DNA of 61,089 bases from Chloroflexota bacterium (GCA_028873975.1 JAPPMO010000012.1:1-61089); one strand, 5' to 3'; shown: positions 53,479-61,089, counted from the first letter of the stretch. Notes: generated by a model from the sequence alone, not told the origin. Translations and numbers: made by a program.

Positions 53479-53603
53479 CCCTCGCTCTACGCTCCTTCCC
53501 GCCATCTCTAGCGCACGTAGGCACAGCGCCTCTGGCAGGCATCCTAAAATGAGGCAGGGACTTTTTTGAGGGGGCGCGGAGGGCGATTATAGAGCGGTGT
53601 GTG

Positions 53604-53816
53604 TTATCCCAAAAAATGAATGAGCAGCCCGGCAATGACTGTGAAGCCGATGCCGGTAATCCATTGCAGCAAGTGCACTCTGGCCACTAAAGTCGCAATA
53701 TCAGACTTTAGATCGGAAAGGTCGGCTTTGGTGGCGACATATTCATACGACCCTTCCAGTCGCGCAACCGATTTCTCTAGCGGAGGCAGCCTAGTTTCCA
53801 AACTTTGTGCTGACAC
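53604..53816 (-). CDS. Small coiled-coil membrane protein
   Basis: A 70-residue protein from a GTG start with a near-perfect AGGAGG just upstream (four bases, a short gap). Residues ~5-48 have a heptad pattern (LETRLPPLEKSVARLEGSYE, ATKADLSDLKSDIATLVA), suggesting a coiled coil, and residues ~49-70 form a transmembrane helix (LLQWITGIGFTVIAGLLIHF). Such coiled-coil/TM mini proteins are common, including phage hemolysin XhlA-like and mobile-element proteins. It sits alone between the trmB end and its displaced duplicate. Confidence 0.6.
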   Translation of the reverse strand: MSAQSLETRLPPLEKSVARLEGSYEYVATKADLSDLKSDIATLVARVHLLQWITGIGFTVIAGLLIHFLG

Positions 53817-53882
53817 GACACCTCCTTGATTTCCTCAAACGATAACACCTAAACTCAAACAAGTCAATCATTAGATTTGGCA

Positions 53883-53942
53883 GTTGGCGAGTGGGTGGCG
53901 GCTCAGGCCGGGGCTGTGCTGGAGCGGAATGTAAGGGGGTGA
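53883..53942 (+). repeat. Duplicated trmB 3'-end remnant, copy 2
   Basis: Reading in frame from 53883, this encodes VGEWVAAQAGAVLERNVRG and a TGA, closely matching the end of TrmB. No coding sequence of trmB precedes it. The DUF262 gene ends four bases later, so the remnant marks the boundary of the inserted segment. Confidence 0.8.
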
Positions 53943-53945
53943 TGG

Positions 53946-55988
53946 TTATTCGCGTTCAACGTCCCATTCACGGTGATCTAAGCCTGCCGCCTGTACATAC
54001 CTCTTGCAGAAGCTATAAATCGCTGAGGCTGCCATCCCCGTATTGAGCCACCAACCGTTAGGTAACACATAACTTCTTGAGAAAGCATTGTCTTTATTCC
54101 GAGATAAATGCGTCTCAAAGCGTCTTGCCACATCTTCAAAGTTCTCGAATTCATGTACCAATTCCCTTACCGTTTTAATCAACACCGCTCGCCAAGAATC
54201 TACAGGATATTTAACGTCTTTTATTACGAGTGCGATCGGCTTACTATCAAGAACATCGGGTGGCGGTGTGAAGTCATCAAGAGCGTTCCATATCTCCAGC
54301 GAGAAACCAGTAAGCCATTCCGTTCGAGCGAGAATGGCGTCTATGTTCCAGTTCGAAATTTCTCTTGAGAAATAATCGCAATTTATGCGCAATGCGTGCC
54401 GCGCGAGACGTGCCTTTTTTGCCGGGAACGGTCCATTGGACAGCTCTTTGTTCCATTGATCTGTCACAAGTGTCAAGTTTCCCAGATTATTGACGTATTC
54501 GTCGCGTACTTCGCTCCAGTTCGGTCCAATATGTTCTTTCCAAGTATTGTCAGGTTTCTGAGGCAATATATGTTCAATAGTTGCATCAGAGTCTAAAACT
54601 GGATAACCATCTGATCCACGTGCAAGATGACGGTCAATTGTCTTCAAGACAAGTATCACTCTTTCTCGTGACCTCTGAACAAATCTAAAATTTAATTGGA
54701 GATTCTGACGGATTCGATTATCAAATGCGTAATTCTTTGTCAAGATTACCGAGGTAAGCGAAAGTATGAAATCTCCATCGTCAAGTTCGCGTGGCAAGGT
54801 AGGAAACATCTTGTTGAGATAGTTGGTCGGCTCGCCCGCAAGGAATCTTCTGATTGCATAGTTTTCTAGGATATCAAGAGCTTGCACAAATTCTGTATCG
54901 GAGACTTTTGAAGACGTGTACAATTCATAAAGATACAGTAGAAAGGGATAGCTGACAGACTCCACAATAGTGTTGAGCCGTTTAATTCCTCGACGTATTG
55001 AAGCGTTTGTTTCGTTTTCTGGACGCAATAGCCGATCATAATAGCCTGCAAATTGATGCAGTCTTTCCAATTCCTCAATAAACTTGTCTACCTCACCAAA
55101 ATTTCGCTCCATGTGGTCGCGGAATCGCGCGTAGACTTGATTTTCATTCGGTAAGACACCATATATTTTCGCAAGATAATGTCTAAGAAATGCTGAAAGC
55201 TCCCCCATTCGAGCGACTTTGCGTCGTTCTTGCAACTGATTGTCAATTGTAGCCCAAAACCTATTAAAGACAGTTTCTTGTCGATCTGCAGGCAACTTCA
55301 TCGCGATATAATTGCGCACAAGGTCTGCTTGGCTAAGCGGTTTGCCTTTGGCATTAAGGCTTTCAAAGATCTTATAGGGTTGATCGTCTCTGTCCAACTT
55401 TATGAATACCACCTGCATGCCATTAACAACACAATCAAAGAATCGATCTACATCACAAATGTCTTCCTTAGAAAGCCGTCTTTTGAAGTAATTCCAAGCC
55501 TTTACAATCCCTGAATCGGATCGCACCCGCCTCTCGCCATCAATTATCTTTCGATAGGCTTGCTGGTCATTATATTTCTTTGTTGGCAAGACCTTATAAT
55601 GCAAAGATCCTTCTTCATCAGGATTTCTTAGTAGTTTCTCAATGGTTCCTCTCAATCTGGACTCGGGAGCAAGAATCTCCTTGAGTGCACAAAGAAGCAA
55701 GGAGATTGTTGTCAATCGTTGTTGACCGTCCACAAGTGTAAATCGAGACATCGTACCGTAACTATCTCCATCTTGAATGACAACCAATGCGCCCATAAAG
55801 TGTTCAGGACTCGATTCTGAGCCAGAATCGTAAATCTCCATTACATCATCAAAAAGCGTCTCCCAGTGTAGTTTTTCCCAAGCATATTCTCTCTGAAAAT
55901 GTGGCAACACATATTGCACGTCGCCGCCGCTACTAAACACTTTATTAATGGTCAGAGGATCTGCAATCAATGTCATATGGTTACTCAT
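53946..55988 (-). CDS. DUF262/DUF1524 protein (GmrSD-like)
   Basis: A 680-residue protein. Residues 30-37 (HFQREYAW) and 87-94 (DGQQRLTT) are the DUF262 nucleotide-hydrolysing motifs; FESLNAKGKPLSQADLV (residues 208-224) is also typical. Residues 470-518 hold the His-Me finger nuclease core (DUF1524): TIEHILPQ, LGNLTLVTDQWNKELSN. Residues ~540-680 are an extra C-terminal domain of unknown fold. This layout resembles GmrSD, which degrades DNA with modified bases. It is much more AT-rich than its neighbours, suggesting transfer. Confidence 0.82.
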   Translation of the reverse strand: MSNHMTLIADPLTINKVFSSGGDVQYVLPHFQREYAWEKLHWETLFDDVMEIYDSGSESSPEHFMGALVVIQDGDSYGTMSRFTLVDGQQRLTTISLLLCALKEILAPESRLRGTIEKLLRNPDEEGSLHYKVLPTKKYNDQQAYRKIIDGERRVRSDSGIVKAWNYFKRRLSKEDICDVDRFFDCVVNGMQVVFIKLDRDDQPYKIFESLNAKGKPLSQADLVRNYIAMKLPADRQETVFNRFWATIDNQLQERRKVARMGELSAFLRHYLAKIYGVLPNENQVYARFRDHMERNFGEVDKFIEELERLHQFAGYYDRLLRPENETNASIRRGIKRLNTIVESVSYPFLLYLYELYTSSKVSDTEFVQALDILENYAIRRFLAGEPTNYLNKMFPTLPRELDDGDFILSLTSVILTKNYAFDNRIRQNLQLNFRFVQRSRERVILVLKTIDRHLARGSDGYPVLDSDATIEHILPQKPDNTWKEHIGPNWSEVRDEYVNNLGNLTLVTDQWNKELSNGPFPAKKARLARHALRINCDYFSREISNWNIDAILARTEWLTGFSLEIWNALDDFTPPPDVLDSKPIALVIKDVKYPVDSWRAVLIKTVRELVHEFENFEDVARRFETHLSRNKDNAFSRSYVLPNGWWLNTGMAASAIYSFCKRYVQAAGLDHREWDVERE

Positions 55989-56132
55989 CCGAAACTTAGT
56001 GGCTATACCGACGAATCATATACAGGATCCGCTCATTGCAAAAGGGGCAACAGACTCGACTGGCGACATATGTTATACTTTTGCTGCGGAATTAACGTAC
56101 GTACGCTTGAAGTAGAATTGCAGGATTTGAGA

Positions 56133-57404
56133 TTGACAACTGTAACCCGCCACACGCTCCCCAACGGACTCACCGTCATCCTCAAGGAAGTCCACAGCGC
56201 GCCCATCATCAGCTGGTGGATCGGCTATAAAGTCGGCAGCCGCAACGAACCCACCGGCAAAACCGGCATCTCGCACTGGGTGGAACACATGATGTTCAAA
56301 GGCACCGAGCGCTTCCCGGCCGGCCTGCTCGACCGGGAAATCGACCGCGCCGGCGGCACATGGAACGCCTTCACCTTCATGGACTACACCATGTACTTCG
56401 AGACCTTGCCCGCCGACAAGATCGACATCGCCATGGCTGCGGAAGCCGACCGCATGGCAAACGCCATCTTTGATCCCGAGGAGACCGAATCGGAACGCAC
56501 CGTCATCATCTCCGAGCGACAAGGGCTGGAAAACCAGCCGACTTTCTGGCTGCAAGAGGAAGTGCGCGGCGCGGCCTTCCGCGTCCATGGTTATCATCAC
56601 GAAATCATCGGCGACGAAACCGACCTGCGCGCCATGACGCGCGACGATCTCTATGACCATTATCGCCGTCATTATTGCCCCGCCAACGCCGTGGCTGTGG
56701 CTGTCGGCGCCTTCGACAGCGCTGAAATGCTGTCGAAGATCGAAGGCTTGTACGGCTCAATCGAATCCCGCGAGGCGCCGGCGCTTTTTGTCCGGGCTGA
56801 ACCCTCCCAGCAGGGAGAACGGCGAGTACTGGTCGAGCGCCCCGGCAAGACGGCTTTCTACGAGATCTGCCACCGGATTCCGGACGCGGCGCACGAAGAC
56901 TGGGTCAAGCTCAAAGTGCTTGACAATGTTTTGAGCGGATCGGGCGGCGCCTCGGACAACAAGACCAGCCGCTTGTATCAAGCGCTGGTGAAGACGGAGA
57001 TCGCCGCGGGCGTCGGCGCAATGATCGTCCCGACCATTGATCCCTATCTGTACAGCATCATTGTGACCTTGCGGGACGAACGCAGCCCGGCAGAGGCGGA
57101 AGAAGTCCTGCTGGATGAGATCGCTCGCTTGCAAGAGCATGGCATCAGCGGGGAAGAATTGAGCAAAGCTCGCAAACAAGCCAAAGCGGCCTTCGCTTAC
57201 AGTACCGAAAGCGTCACCGAACAAGCTTATTGGCTGGCGCAGTCTTTCGTATTGGATAAAGAAGATTGGTTTGAGGGCTACCTGGATCGCTTGACCCGCG
57301 TTTCAGCGGATGACGTCGTGGATGTCGCCAACCGCTACCTGGTTCCGAAAGGACGTGTCGTGGGCATATTGCAGCCGACCGATCCCGAAGCGGAGAGGGA
57401 ATAG
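56133..57404 (+). CDS. M16 family metalloprotease, catalytic subunit
   Basis: About 423 residues from a TTG at 56133, where AGGA lies seven bases upstream; in-frame ATGs upstream (e.g. at 55899) would overlap the divergent gene by ~90 bases. The zinc motif HxxEH is HWVEH (residues 48-52), with the third ligand Glu expected near residue 128. RTLPNGL-like RHTLPNGLTVIL at the start and the R/Y substrate region in GGASDNKTSRLYQAL are standard. It pairs with the next gene, as in two-subunit M16 peptidases (MPP-like). Confidence 0.85.
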   Translation: MTTVTRHTLPNGLTVILKEVHSAPIISWWIGYKVGSRNEPTGKTGISHWVEHMMFKGTERFPAGLLDREIDRAGGTWNAFTFMDYTMYFETLPADKIDIAMAAEADRMANAIFDPEETESERTVIISERQGLENQPTFWLQEEVRGAAFRVHGYHHEIIGDETDLRAMTRDDLYDHYRRHYCPANAVAVAVGAFDSAEMLSKIEGLYGSIESREAPALFVRAEPSQQGERRVLVERPGKTAFYEICHRIPDAAHEDWVKLKVLDNVLSGSGGASDNKTSRLYQALVKTEIAAGVGAMIVPTIDPYLYSIIVTLRDERSPAEAEEVLLDEIARLQEHGISGEELSKARKQAKAAFAYSTESVTEQAYWLAQSFVLDKEDWFEGYLDRLTRVSADDVVDVANRYLVPKGRVVGILQPTDPEAERE

Positions 57405-57406
57405 CC

Positions 57407-58726
57407 ATGTCAGCTTATACGGCGAGCATACCCAACGCGGGCAATATCAATCGCGTCGAATTTGACAACGGCCTGGTTCTGCTCGTATACGAGAACAGAG
57501 CCGTCGAGTCCGTCAACATCACCGCCTCCATTCACGCCGGCAGCATCTACGAAAGGCCGGAGCGCAGCGGCTTGGCTTCATTGGTATCCAGCGCGCTGTT
57601 GACCGGCACGCAACAACGGAATTTCGACGAAATTCACGCCTCCCTGGAGAGCATCGGCGCGGAATTGAGCATGCGCGGGCATATACACAAGCTGGGCCTC
57701 TTCGGCAAGGCTTTGGCGGAAGATCTGCGACCTCTCTTGGAAACGGCAAGCGAGGCACTGAGCTATCCCACTTTTCCAGCCGAGCATGTTGAACGCCTGC
57801 GCGGCGAACGGCTAACCTGGCTGCAATACAGCAGCTTCGACACCCGTTACCGCGCGAGCAAAGCCATGCGGCAAGCGCTTTACCCGGCTTCTCATCCCTA
57901 TCATTACGGAACCTACGGCGACGAGGAGACCATCGCAGCAGTCAGCCAAGCAGATCTGTCGACATTCCATGCCAATCATGTGGGTCCCGACGGCATGATC
58001 CTGGTCATAGTCGGTCATGTCGATACGGAGGACGCCCTTCGATTGGTCCGCGAGACCCTGGGCGACTGGCGCAATCCCGAGCAAGCGGAGGTCGCGCGCG
58101 CGGATTTCCTTGACGCGCCCGGCGCGACGGAACGGCAGACAGTCTTCGTCCCCGGGAAGACGCAATGCGATATCAGCATGGGCGCCCTGGGACCCGCTCG
58201 GGCGGCGCCGGACTACCTGGCCGCTCAAATCGCCAACAGCGTTTTAGGTGAATTCGGCATGATGGGGCGCATTGGCAAGAGCGTCCGAGAAGAACAGGGC
58301 TTGGCCTATTATGCTTATAGTCATCTGGGAGGCGGGCACGGTCCCGATCCCTGGATTGTCAGCGCCGGTGTCAATCCCGACAATGTCGAACAAGCCATCG
58401 ACAGCATCCTTTGGGAGGTTGAGCGTTTGGTCAGCGAAGCTGTTGCGGATGAGGATTTGGCGGACAATCAAAGTTACTTCACGGGCCGCCTGCCGCTGCG
58501 GCTGGAAAGCAACGAAGGGATTTCTTCGCAGATCCATGCCATGGAAAGCTACAACCTGGGGCTCAATTATCTGGCGGAATACAAGGACATGATTTTCCGG
58601 ATCAGCAAAGACGATGTGCTGAACGCAGCTCAACATTATCTCGATCCGAAGAACATGGTGATCGCCGTCGCTGGGCCGCAGCCCGATGCCTCAACCGCTA
58701 GGAACACGCAAACCCGCGAGAAATGA
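57407..58726 (+). CDS. M16 family metalloprotease, non-catalytic partner
   Basis: A 439-residue M16-fold protein. It begins two bases after the catalytic subunit. Where the zinc site should be it reads SGLASLVSSALLTGT, so HxxEH is absent and it cannot bind zinc. It keeps the conserved R/Y pair region (GRIGKSVREEQGLAYYAYS, residues ~285-305) that grips the substrate C-terminal end. This is the usual arrangement of an active and an inactive M16 subunit forming one chamber. Substrate unknown. Confidence 0.88.
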   Translation: MSAYTASIPNAGNINRVEFDNGLVLLVYENRAVESVNITASIHAGSIYERPERSGLASLVSSALLTGTQQRNFDEIHASLESIGAELSMRGHIHKLGLFGKALAEDLRPLLETASEALSYPTFPAEHVERLRGERLTWLQYSSFDTRYRASKAMRQALYPASHPYHYGTYGDEETIAAVSQADLSTFHANHVGPDGMILVIVGHVDTEDALRLVRETLGDWRNPEQAEVARADFLDAPGATERQTVFVPGKTQCDISMGALGPARAAPDYLAAQIANSVLGEFGMMGRIGKSVREEQGLAYYAYSHLGGGHGPDPWIVSAGVNPDNVEQAIDSILWEVERLVSEAVADEDLADNQSYFTGRLPLRLESNEGISSQIHAMESYNLGLNYLAEYKDMIFRISKDDVLNAAQHYLDPKNMVIAVAGPQPDASTARNTQTREK

Positions 58727-58729
58727 GGG

Positions 58730-58978
58730 ATGCGCGAGGACTTGCTCAAGCTGAAGAATATCGGCGAAACCTCGGCCGACTGGCTGATCGCCATCGGAAT
58801 CGATTCTGTATCACAGATAGAGGAGCTGGGCGCGGCAGAGGTCTACCGGCGGTTGCGCGCGCGCTTCCCGGTTAGCAGAAACATGCTCTGGGCTTTGCAA
58901 GGCGCGCTGCTGGATATCCCTTACAATCAACTTCCCGAAAGTCTCAAGCAGGCTCTGCTTGAGGAACTGCGGGGCTAA
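58730..58978 (+). CDS. TfoX/Sxy C-terminal-domain protein
   Basis: An 82-residue stand-alone TfoX C-terminal domain: LLKLKNIGETSADWLIAIGIDSVSQI, then RLRARFPVSRNMLWALQGALLDIP (split by a loop). The N-terminal half of full TfoX/Sxy, a competence regulator, is absent. The domain resembles a helix-hairpin-helix fold. It starts four bases after the M16 partner and may be in the same transcript. Confidence 0.82.
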   Translation: MREDLLKLKNIGETSADWLIAIGIDSVSQIEELGAAEVYRRLRARFPVSRNMLWALQGALLDIPYNQLPESLKQALLEELRG

Positions 58979-59102
58979 CCGGCCTCCGCAAAAGGACGCT
59001 TCAATTTTCGCCTCGCCAGCATAGCGAGCGCAAATAAAACAGGTACTGTATCGAATTCGTTTGAGATTAAATCAACTCATTTCACCACAATTGCACAAAA
59101 GT

Positions 59103-59168
59103 AGTTCCAAGTAAGTAATGAGAATTGCGAAAACGCCGCTTCTCTACCCCATCCCCGGCCCTTCTCCG
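59103..59168 (+). repeat. Composite repeat, left copy
   Basis: A motif like AGTTCCAAGTAAGTAATGAG (59103-59125) is followed ~20 bases later by CTACCCCATCCCCGGCCC (59144-59161). The first motif recurs at 60682-60705 and 60787-60806, and the second in inverted form at 60982-61003. Confidence 0.75.
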
Positions 59169-59270
59169 AATCATCAAGGGTGACTCGACGTTGAAGTTGG
59201 AATGTCCCGCAGAATTCTCATGATTAACTTGGTTCTACTAAGAACACGGAGGACAACTATACTCTTGGCT

Positions 59271-59340
59271 TATTCTCGGTGGTCTCGGTGTCCTCGGTGG
59301 TTAAAATATTCTGTTTCAACCGAAAAGGATACGCTACCAT
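59271..59340 (-). repeat. Dispersed ~70-bp intergenic repeat, copy 2
   Basis: On the minus strand this reads GTATCCTTTTCGGTTGAAAC, then TTAACCACCGAG, nearly as at 32408-32477 but in the opposite orientation, 27 kb away. The CACCGAG units occur three times here. No ORF inside. Confidence 0.75.
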
Positions 59341-59353
59341 CAAATATGACGCT

Positions 59354-59382
59354 CTGGCAGCGTGCGCCATCGGTAGTATAAT
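59354..59382 (+). promoter_or_regulatory. fabF promoter
   Basis: CTGGCA (59354-59359), 17 bases, then a perfect TATAAT (59377-59382), 57 bases before the fabF ATG. The -35 matches 4/6. Confidence 0.6.
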
Positions 59383-59439
59383 CGACACTCGGAACGATCT
59401 GTGTCAGCTTAGGTAGCTCCCGGAAAAGAAAGACTCGCC

Positions 59440-60681
59440 ATGGCTGAAAAACGTGTGGTCATCACTGGAATGGGTCTTGTCTGCCCCTGCGGCAACAATG
59501 TCGACGACTCCTGGGCGAATATTCGCGCTGGCAACTCCGGCATCGACTGGATCAGCTTGTTCGACACCGATTTGGTTGAAAACCGCGTGGCGGGCGAAGT
59601 CAAGGACCTGGACTTGATCGCCAAATTCGGCCGGCGCGAAGTGCGCCGCATGGACCGCGCGCAGATGCTGGCTCTGGTCGCTGCGGAAGAAGCCCTGAAC
59701 GACGCCGAGATCACGATCGACGATGGCAACAAATATGATGTCGGCGTTGTCGTCGGCTCTGGCATCGGAGGCATCGTCACCGTTGTGCAGGCGCTGCAGG
59801 GCTTCGAAGCCAAGGGACATCGCGGGGTGAGCCCGGTGATCGTGCCCGCCTTGCTGCACGACGGGATCAGCTCGCGCGTGTCCATGCACTTCGGGCTGAA
59901 AGGTCCCAATTACAATATCACGGCGGCTTGCGCGACCAGCAACAATTCCTTGGGCGACGCTGCCGACCTGATCCGCATGGGCCGCGCCAAGATGATGGTA
60001 GCCGGCGGCAGTGAAGCCTGCATCATGCCCATGGTCATCAGCGGCTTTAACAATATGAAAGTCTTGACAAATACCGAGGACATTCCCGACAAAGCGGCGC
60101 GTCCCTTCGACGCCAATCGCGACGGATTCGTCGCCGCCGAAGGCGCTGCGCTGCTGATCCTGGAAGACCTTGACCACGCGCTGGAACGCGGCGTGCATAT
60201 CTATGCCGAGTTGACCGGCTATGGCCACACTTCGGACGCCTTTCATGTGACGGCGCCCAATCCCGACGGCGTCGACGCGGCCGAAGCCATGCGGCGCGCC
60301 ATGCGCGAAGCGCGGCTTGAAGCGGACGGAATTGACTATATCAATGCCCACGGCACTGGCACGCAACTCAACGACAAGAGCGAAACCCTGGCCATCAAGC
60401 TGGCGCTGGGCGAACAAGCCTACAACATTCCCATTAGTTCGACCAAATCAATGACAGGTCATATTCTGGGCGCTACCGCGGCCACCGAAGCCATCTTCGC
60501 CGTCAAGTCCATCGAAGACAATTTCATTCCACCAACTATCAATCTCGAAAGTCCCGATCCGGATTGTGATCTCGACTATACGCCCAACGTCGGCAAATCG
60601 CATCCCATCGATCATGTCTTGAGCAATTCTTTTGGCTTCGGCGGACACAATACCGCCGTTGTCATCAGCCGATACCAGTAG
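59440..60681 (+). CDS. fabF: 3-oxoacyl-ACP synthase II
   Basis: A 413-residue condensing enzyme. The catalytic triad is C164 (ACATSNNS), H304 (NAHGTGTQLND) and H341 (MTGHILGATAATEAIF), all intact. It elongates acyl-ACP with malonyl-ACP in fatty acid synthesis. ATG start with an AGAAAG site upstream. No other fab genes are linked; the gene stands alone between repeat-bearing intergenic regions. Confidence 0.95.
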   Translation: MAEKRVVITGMGLVCPCGNNVDDSWANIRAGNSGIDWISLFDTDLVENRVAGEVKDLDLIAKFGRREVRRMDRAQMLALVAAEEALNDAEITIDDGNKYDVGVVVGSGIGGIVTVVQALQGFEAKGHRGVSPVIVPALLHDGISSRVSMHFGLKGPNYNITAACATSNNSLGDAADLIRMGRAKMMVAGGSEACIMPMVISGFNNMKVLTNTEDIPDKAARPFDANRDGFVAAEGAALLILEDLDHALERGVHIYAELTGYGHTSDAFHVTAPNPDGVDAAEAMRRAMREARLEADGIDYINAHGTGTQLNDKSETLAIKLALGEQAYNIPISSTKSMTGHILGATAATEAIFAVKSIEDNFIPPTINLESPDPDCDLDYTPNVGKSHPIDHVLSNSFGFGGHNTAVVISRYQ

Positions 60682-60705
60682 TAATTCCAAGAAAGTAATG
60701 AGAAT
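60682..60705 (+). repeat. AATTCCAAGTAAGTAATGAG-type repeat, second copy
   Basis: TAATTCCAAGAAAGTAATGA (60682-60701) begins one base after the fabF stop and differs from the 59103 copy at only a few positions. It is in the same orientation. Confidence 0.75.
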
Positions 60706-60722
60706 CAAAACAGGGGCGAACT

Positions 60723-60750
60723 GTAGGGGCGTTTCGCCGAAACGCCCGCA
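60723..60750 (+). repeat. GTAGGGGCG palindromic repeat, copy A
   Basis: GTAGGGGCGTTTCGCCGAAA with the following CGCCCGCA. GGGCGTTTCG and CGAAACGCCC are perfect ten-base arms around one base, so it can form a cruciform or RNA hairpin. Confidence 0.8.
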
Positions 60751-60786
60751 AAATATATTCCTCTGTTGGTTTTCTCTGCGCTCTCA

Positions 60787-60806
60787 GTAATTCCAAGTAA
60801 GTCATG
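60787..60806 (+). repeat. AATTCCAAGTAAGTAATGAG-type repeat, third copy
   Basis: GTAATTCCAAGTAAGTCATG, close to the copies at 59103 and 60682. Confidence 0.7.
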
Positions 60807-60874
60807 CAACTAAAGCGAGTCTTGTAAGGCTTGTCCGATACTGCTTCGTTTTGCCAAAATTGGGGATATTTCCA

Positions 60875-60901
60875 GCGGGCGTTTCAGCGAAACGCCCCTA
60901 C
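60875..60901 (-). repeat. GTAGGGGCG palindromic repeat, copy B (inverted)
   Basis: Reverse complement of copy A with one base changed; reads GCGGGCGTTTCAGCGAAACG on the plus strand. With copy A it encloses 124 bases. Confidence 0.8.
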
Positions 60902-60959
60902 AACCCTCTTTTTTGCAGGCAATACACTCAATTTTGTGAATATTCTCTTTTCGAGCCTC

Positions 60960-61024
60960 CCCTTCTCCGTTGATACGGGGCAAGGGGCCGGGGGATGGGG
61001 TAGAAAAAGCGCATTGAATTACCA
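60960..61024 (-). repeat. Composite repeat, right copy (inverted)
   Basis: On the minus strand GGTAATTC, then CTACCCCATCCCCCGGCCCC, in the same order as the left composite copy but missing the middle of the first motif. fabF therefore lies between inverted copies. Confidence 0.65.
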
Positions 61025-61040
61025 GTAGCGGACAAGCCTT

Positions 61041-61066
61041 GTAGGGGCGACCAATCTGGTCGCCCG
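61041..61066 (+). repeat. GTAGGGGCG palindromic repeat, copy C
   Basis: GTAGGGGCGACCAATCTGGT then CGCCC. The arms GGGCGACCA and TGGTCGCCC are perfect around a three-base loop. It keeps the GTAGGGGCG head of copies A and B while the inner arm differs. Confidence 0.75.
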
Positions 61067-61089
61067 TTGCCGCCGCGACTTGTGGTTTC

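Larger units (their letters stand above)
58979..59439. other. Repeat-bearing intergenic stretch before fabF
   Basis: No gene is supported in these 461 bases. They carry a composite repeat (59103-59168), one dispersed ~70-base repeat (59271-59340) and the fabF promoter (59354-59382). The rest is AT-rich without visible signals. Confidence 0.6.
60682..61089. other. Repeat mosaic at the right edge
   Basis: No gene is supported after fabF. Most of these 408 bases are taken up by short repeats listed individually (two AATTCC copies, three palindromic copies, one composite copy). Between them lies AT-rich sequence with nothing recognised. Confidence 0.65.

Noticed and set aside
59404..60417. 337-codon frame antisense to fabF
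   Set aside because: Lies entirely opposite the conserved fabF gene; no start signal.
60682..61089. Possible CRISPR array from several short repeats
   Set aside because: Repeat units differ in type, orientation and spacing; no regular spacers and no cas genes.

Overview
The window looks like a chromosomal segment from a moderately GC-rich bacterium. It is most consistent with Chloroflexota (Anaerolineae-like), at moderate-to-low confidence. The supporting signs are an S-box (SAM-I) riboswitch before metK, Thr-Pro-rich tails on surface proteins, a bactofilin, RNase J, two luciferase-like (LLM) flavin oxidoreductases, a complete Mrp antiporter operon and Gram-positive-type gene pairings. The left edge cuts into the 5' end of a 16S rRNA gene on the minus strand, with a clear rRNA promoter behind it. 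No tRNA gene, CRISPR array or intact transposase was seen.

Layout. 0-8 kb: 16S start and promoter, AI-2E-type permease, an LLM / YgjP-like metalloprotease / LLM run, GNAT, pentapeptide-repeat protein, and ETF beta and alpha. 8-15 kb: complete mrp operon (A-B fused, then C-G) convergent with a DUF368 (PopT-like) polyprenyl-phosphate translocase. 15-20 kb: metK plus a SAM-dependent methyltransferase behind a SAM riboswitch, then folE divergent from a folB-folK fusion. 20-30.5 kb: surface polysaccharide region with a BY-kinase-like ATPase, rmlA, rmlB and rmlD (no rmlC), glycosyltransferases, rnhB, Wzz-like protein and an SDR. 30.6-37.6 kb: bactofilin, lipA, two ABC ATPases without permeases, comEA-like gene, phosphoribosyltransferase and RNase J. 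37.9-40.8 kb: a glycosyltransferase, WecD-like and WecE-like operon. 41-49.9 kb: NADP-type isocitrate dehydrogenase, a decayed oligopeptide ABC ATPase tail, TPR protein, ArsR-type regulator, modB/modA, two membrane proteins of unknown role and an RpoD-type sigma factor. 50-61 kb: aminotransferase, MFS transporter, long-form trmB, an AT-rich insertion with a DUF262/DUF1524 (GmrSD-like) protein, an M16 peptidase pair, a TfoX C-terminal-domain protein, fabF, and a repeat-rich right end.

How the genes fit together. RmlA and RmlB make dTDP-4-keto-6-deoxyglucose. RmlD points to dTDP-rhamnose, and WecE/WecD, 14 kb away, point to an N-acylated dTDP-4-amino-4,6-dideoxy sugar. The glycosyltransferases, Wzz-like protein and BY-kinase-like protein would use these sugars for a surface glycan. 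DUF368 would recycle the lipid carrier and sits tail to tail with the Mrp antiporter.

Most worth a second look: the Mrp/DUF368 pairing; the BY-kinase homologue that has lost its P-loop glycines; the AT-rich GmrSD-like insertion bordered by a duplicated trmB tail; three families of intergenic repeats clustered around fabF; and several readable regulatory sites (SAM riboswitch, folE operator, arsR operator, structured RNA before rpoD).
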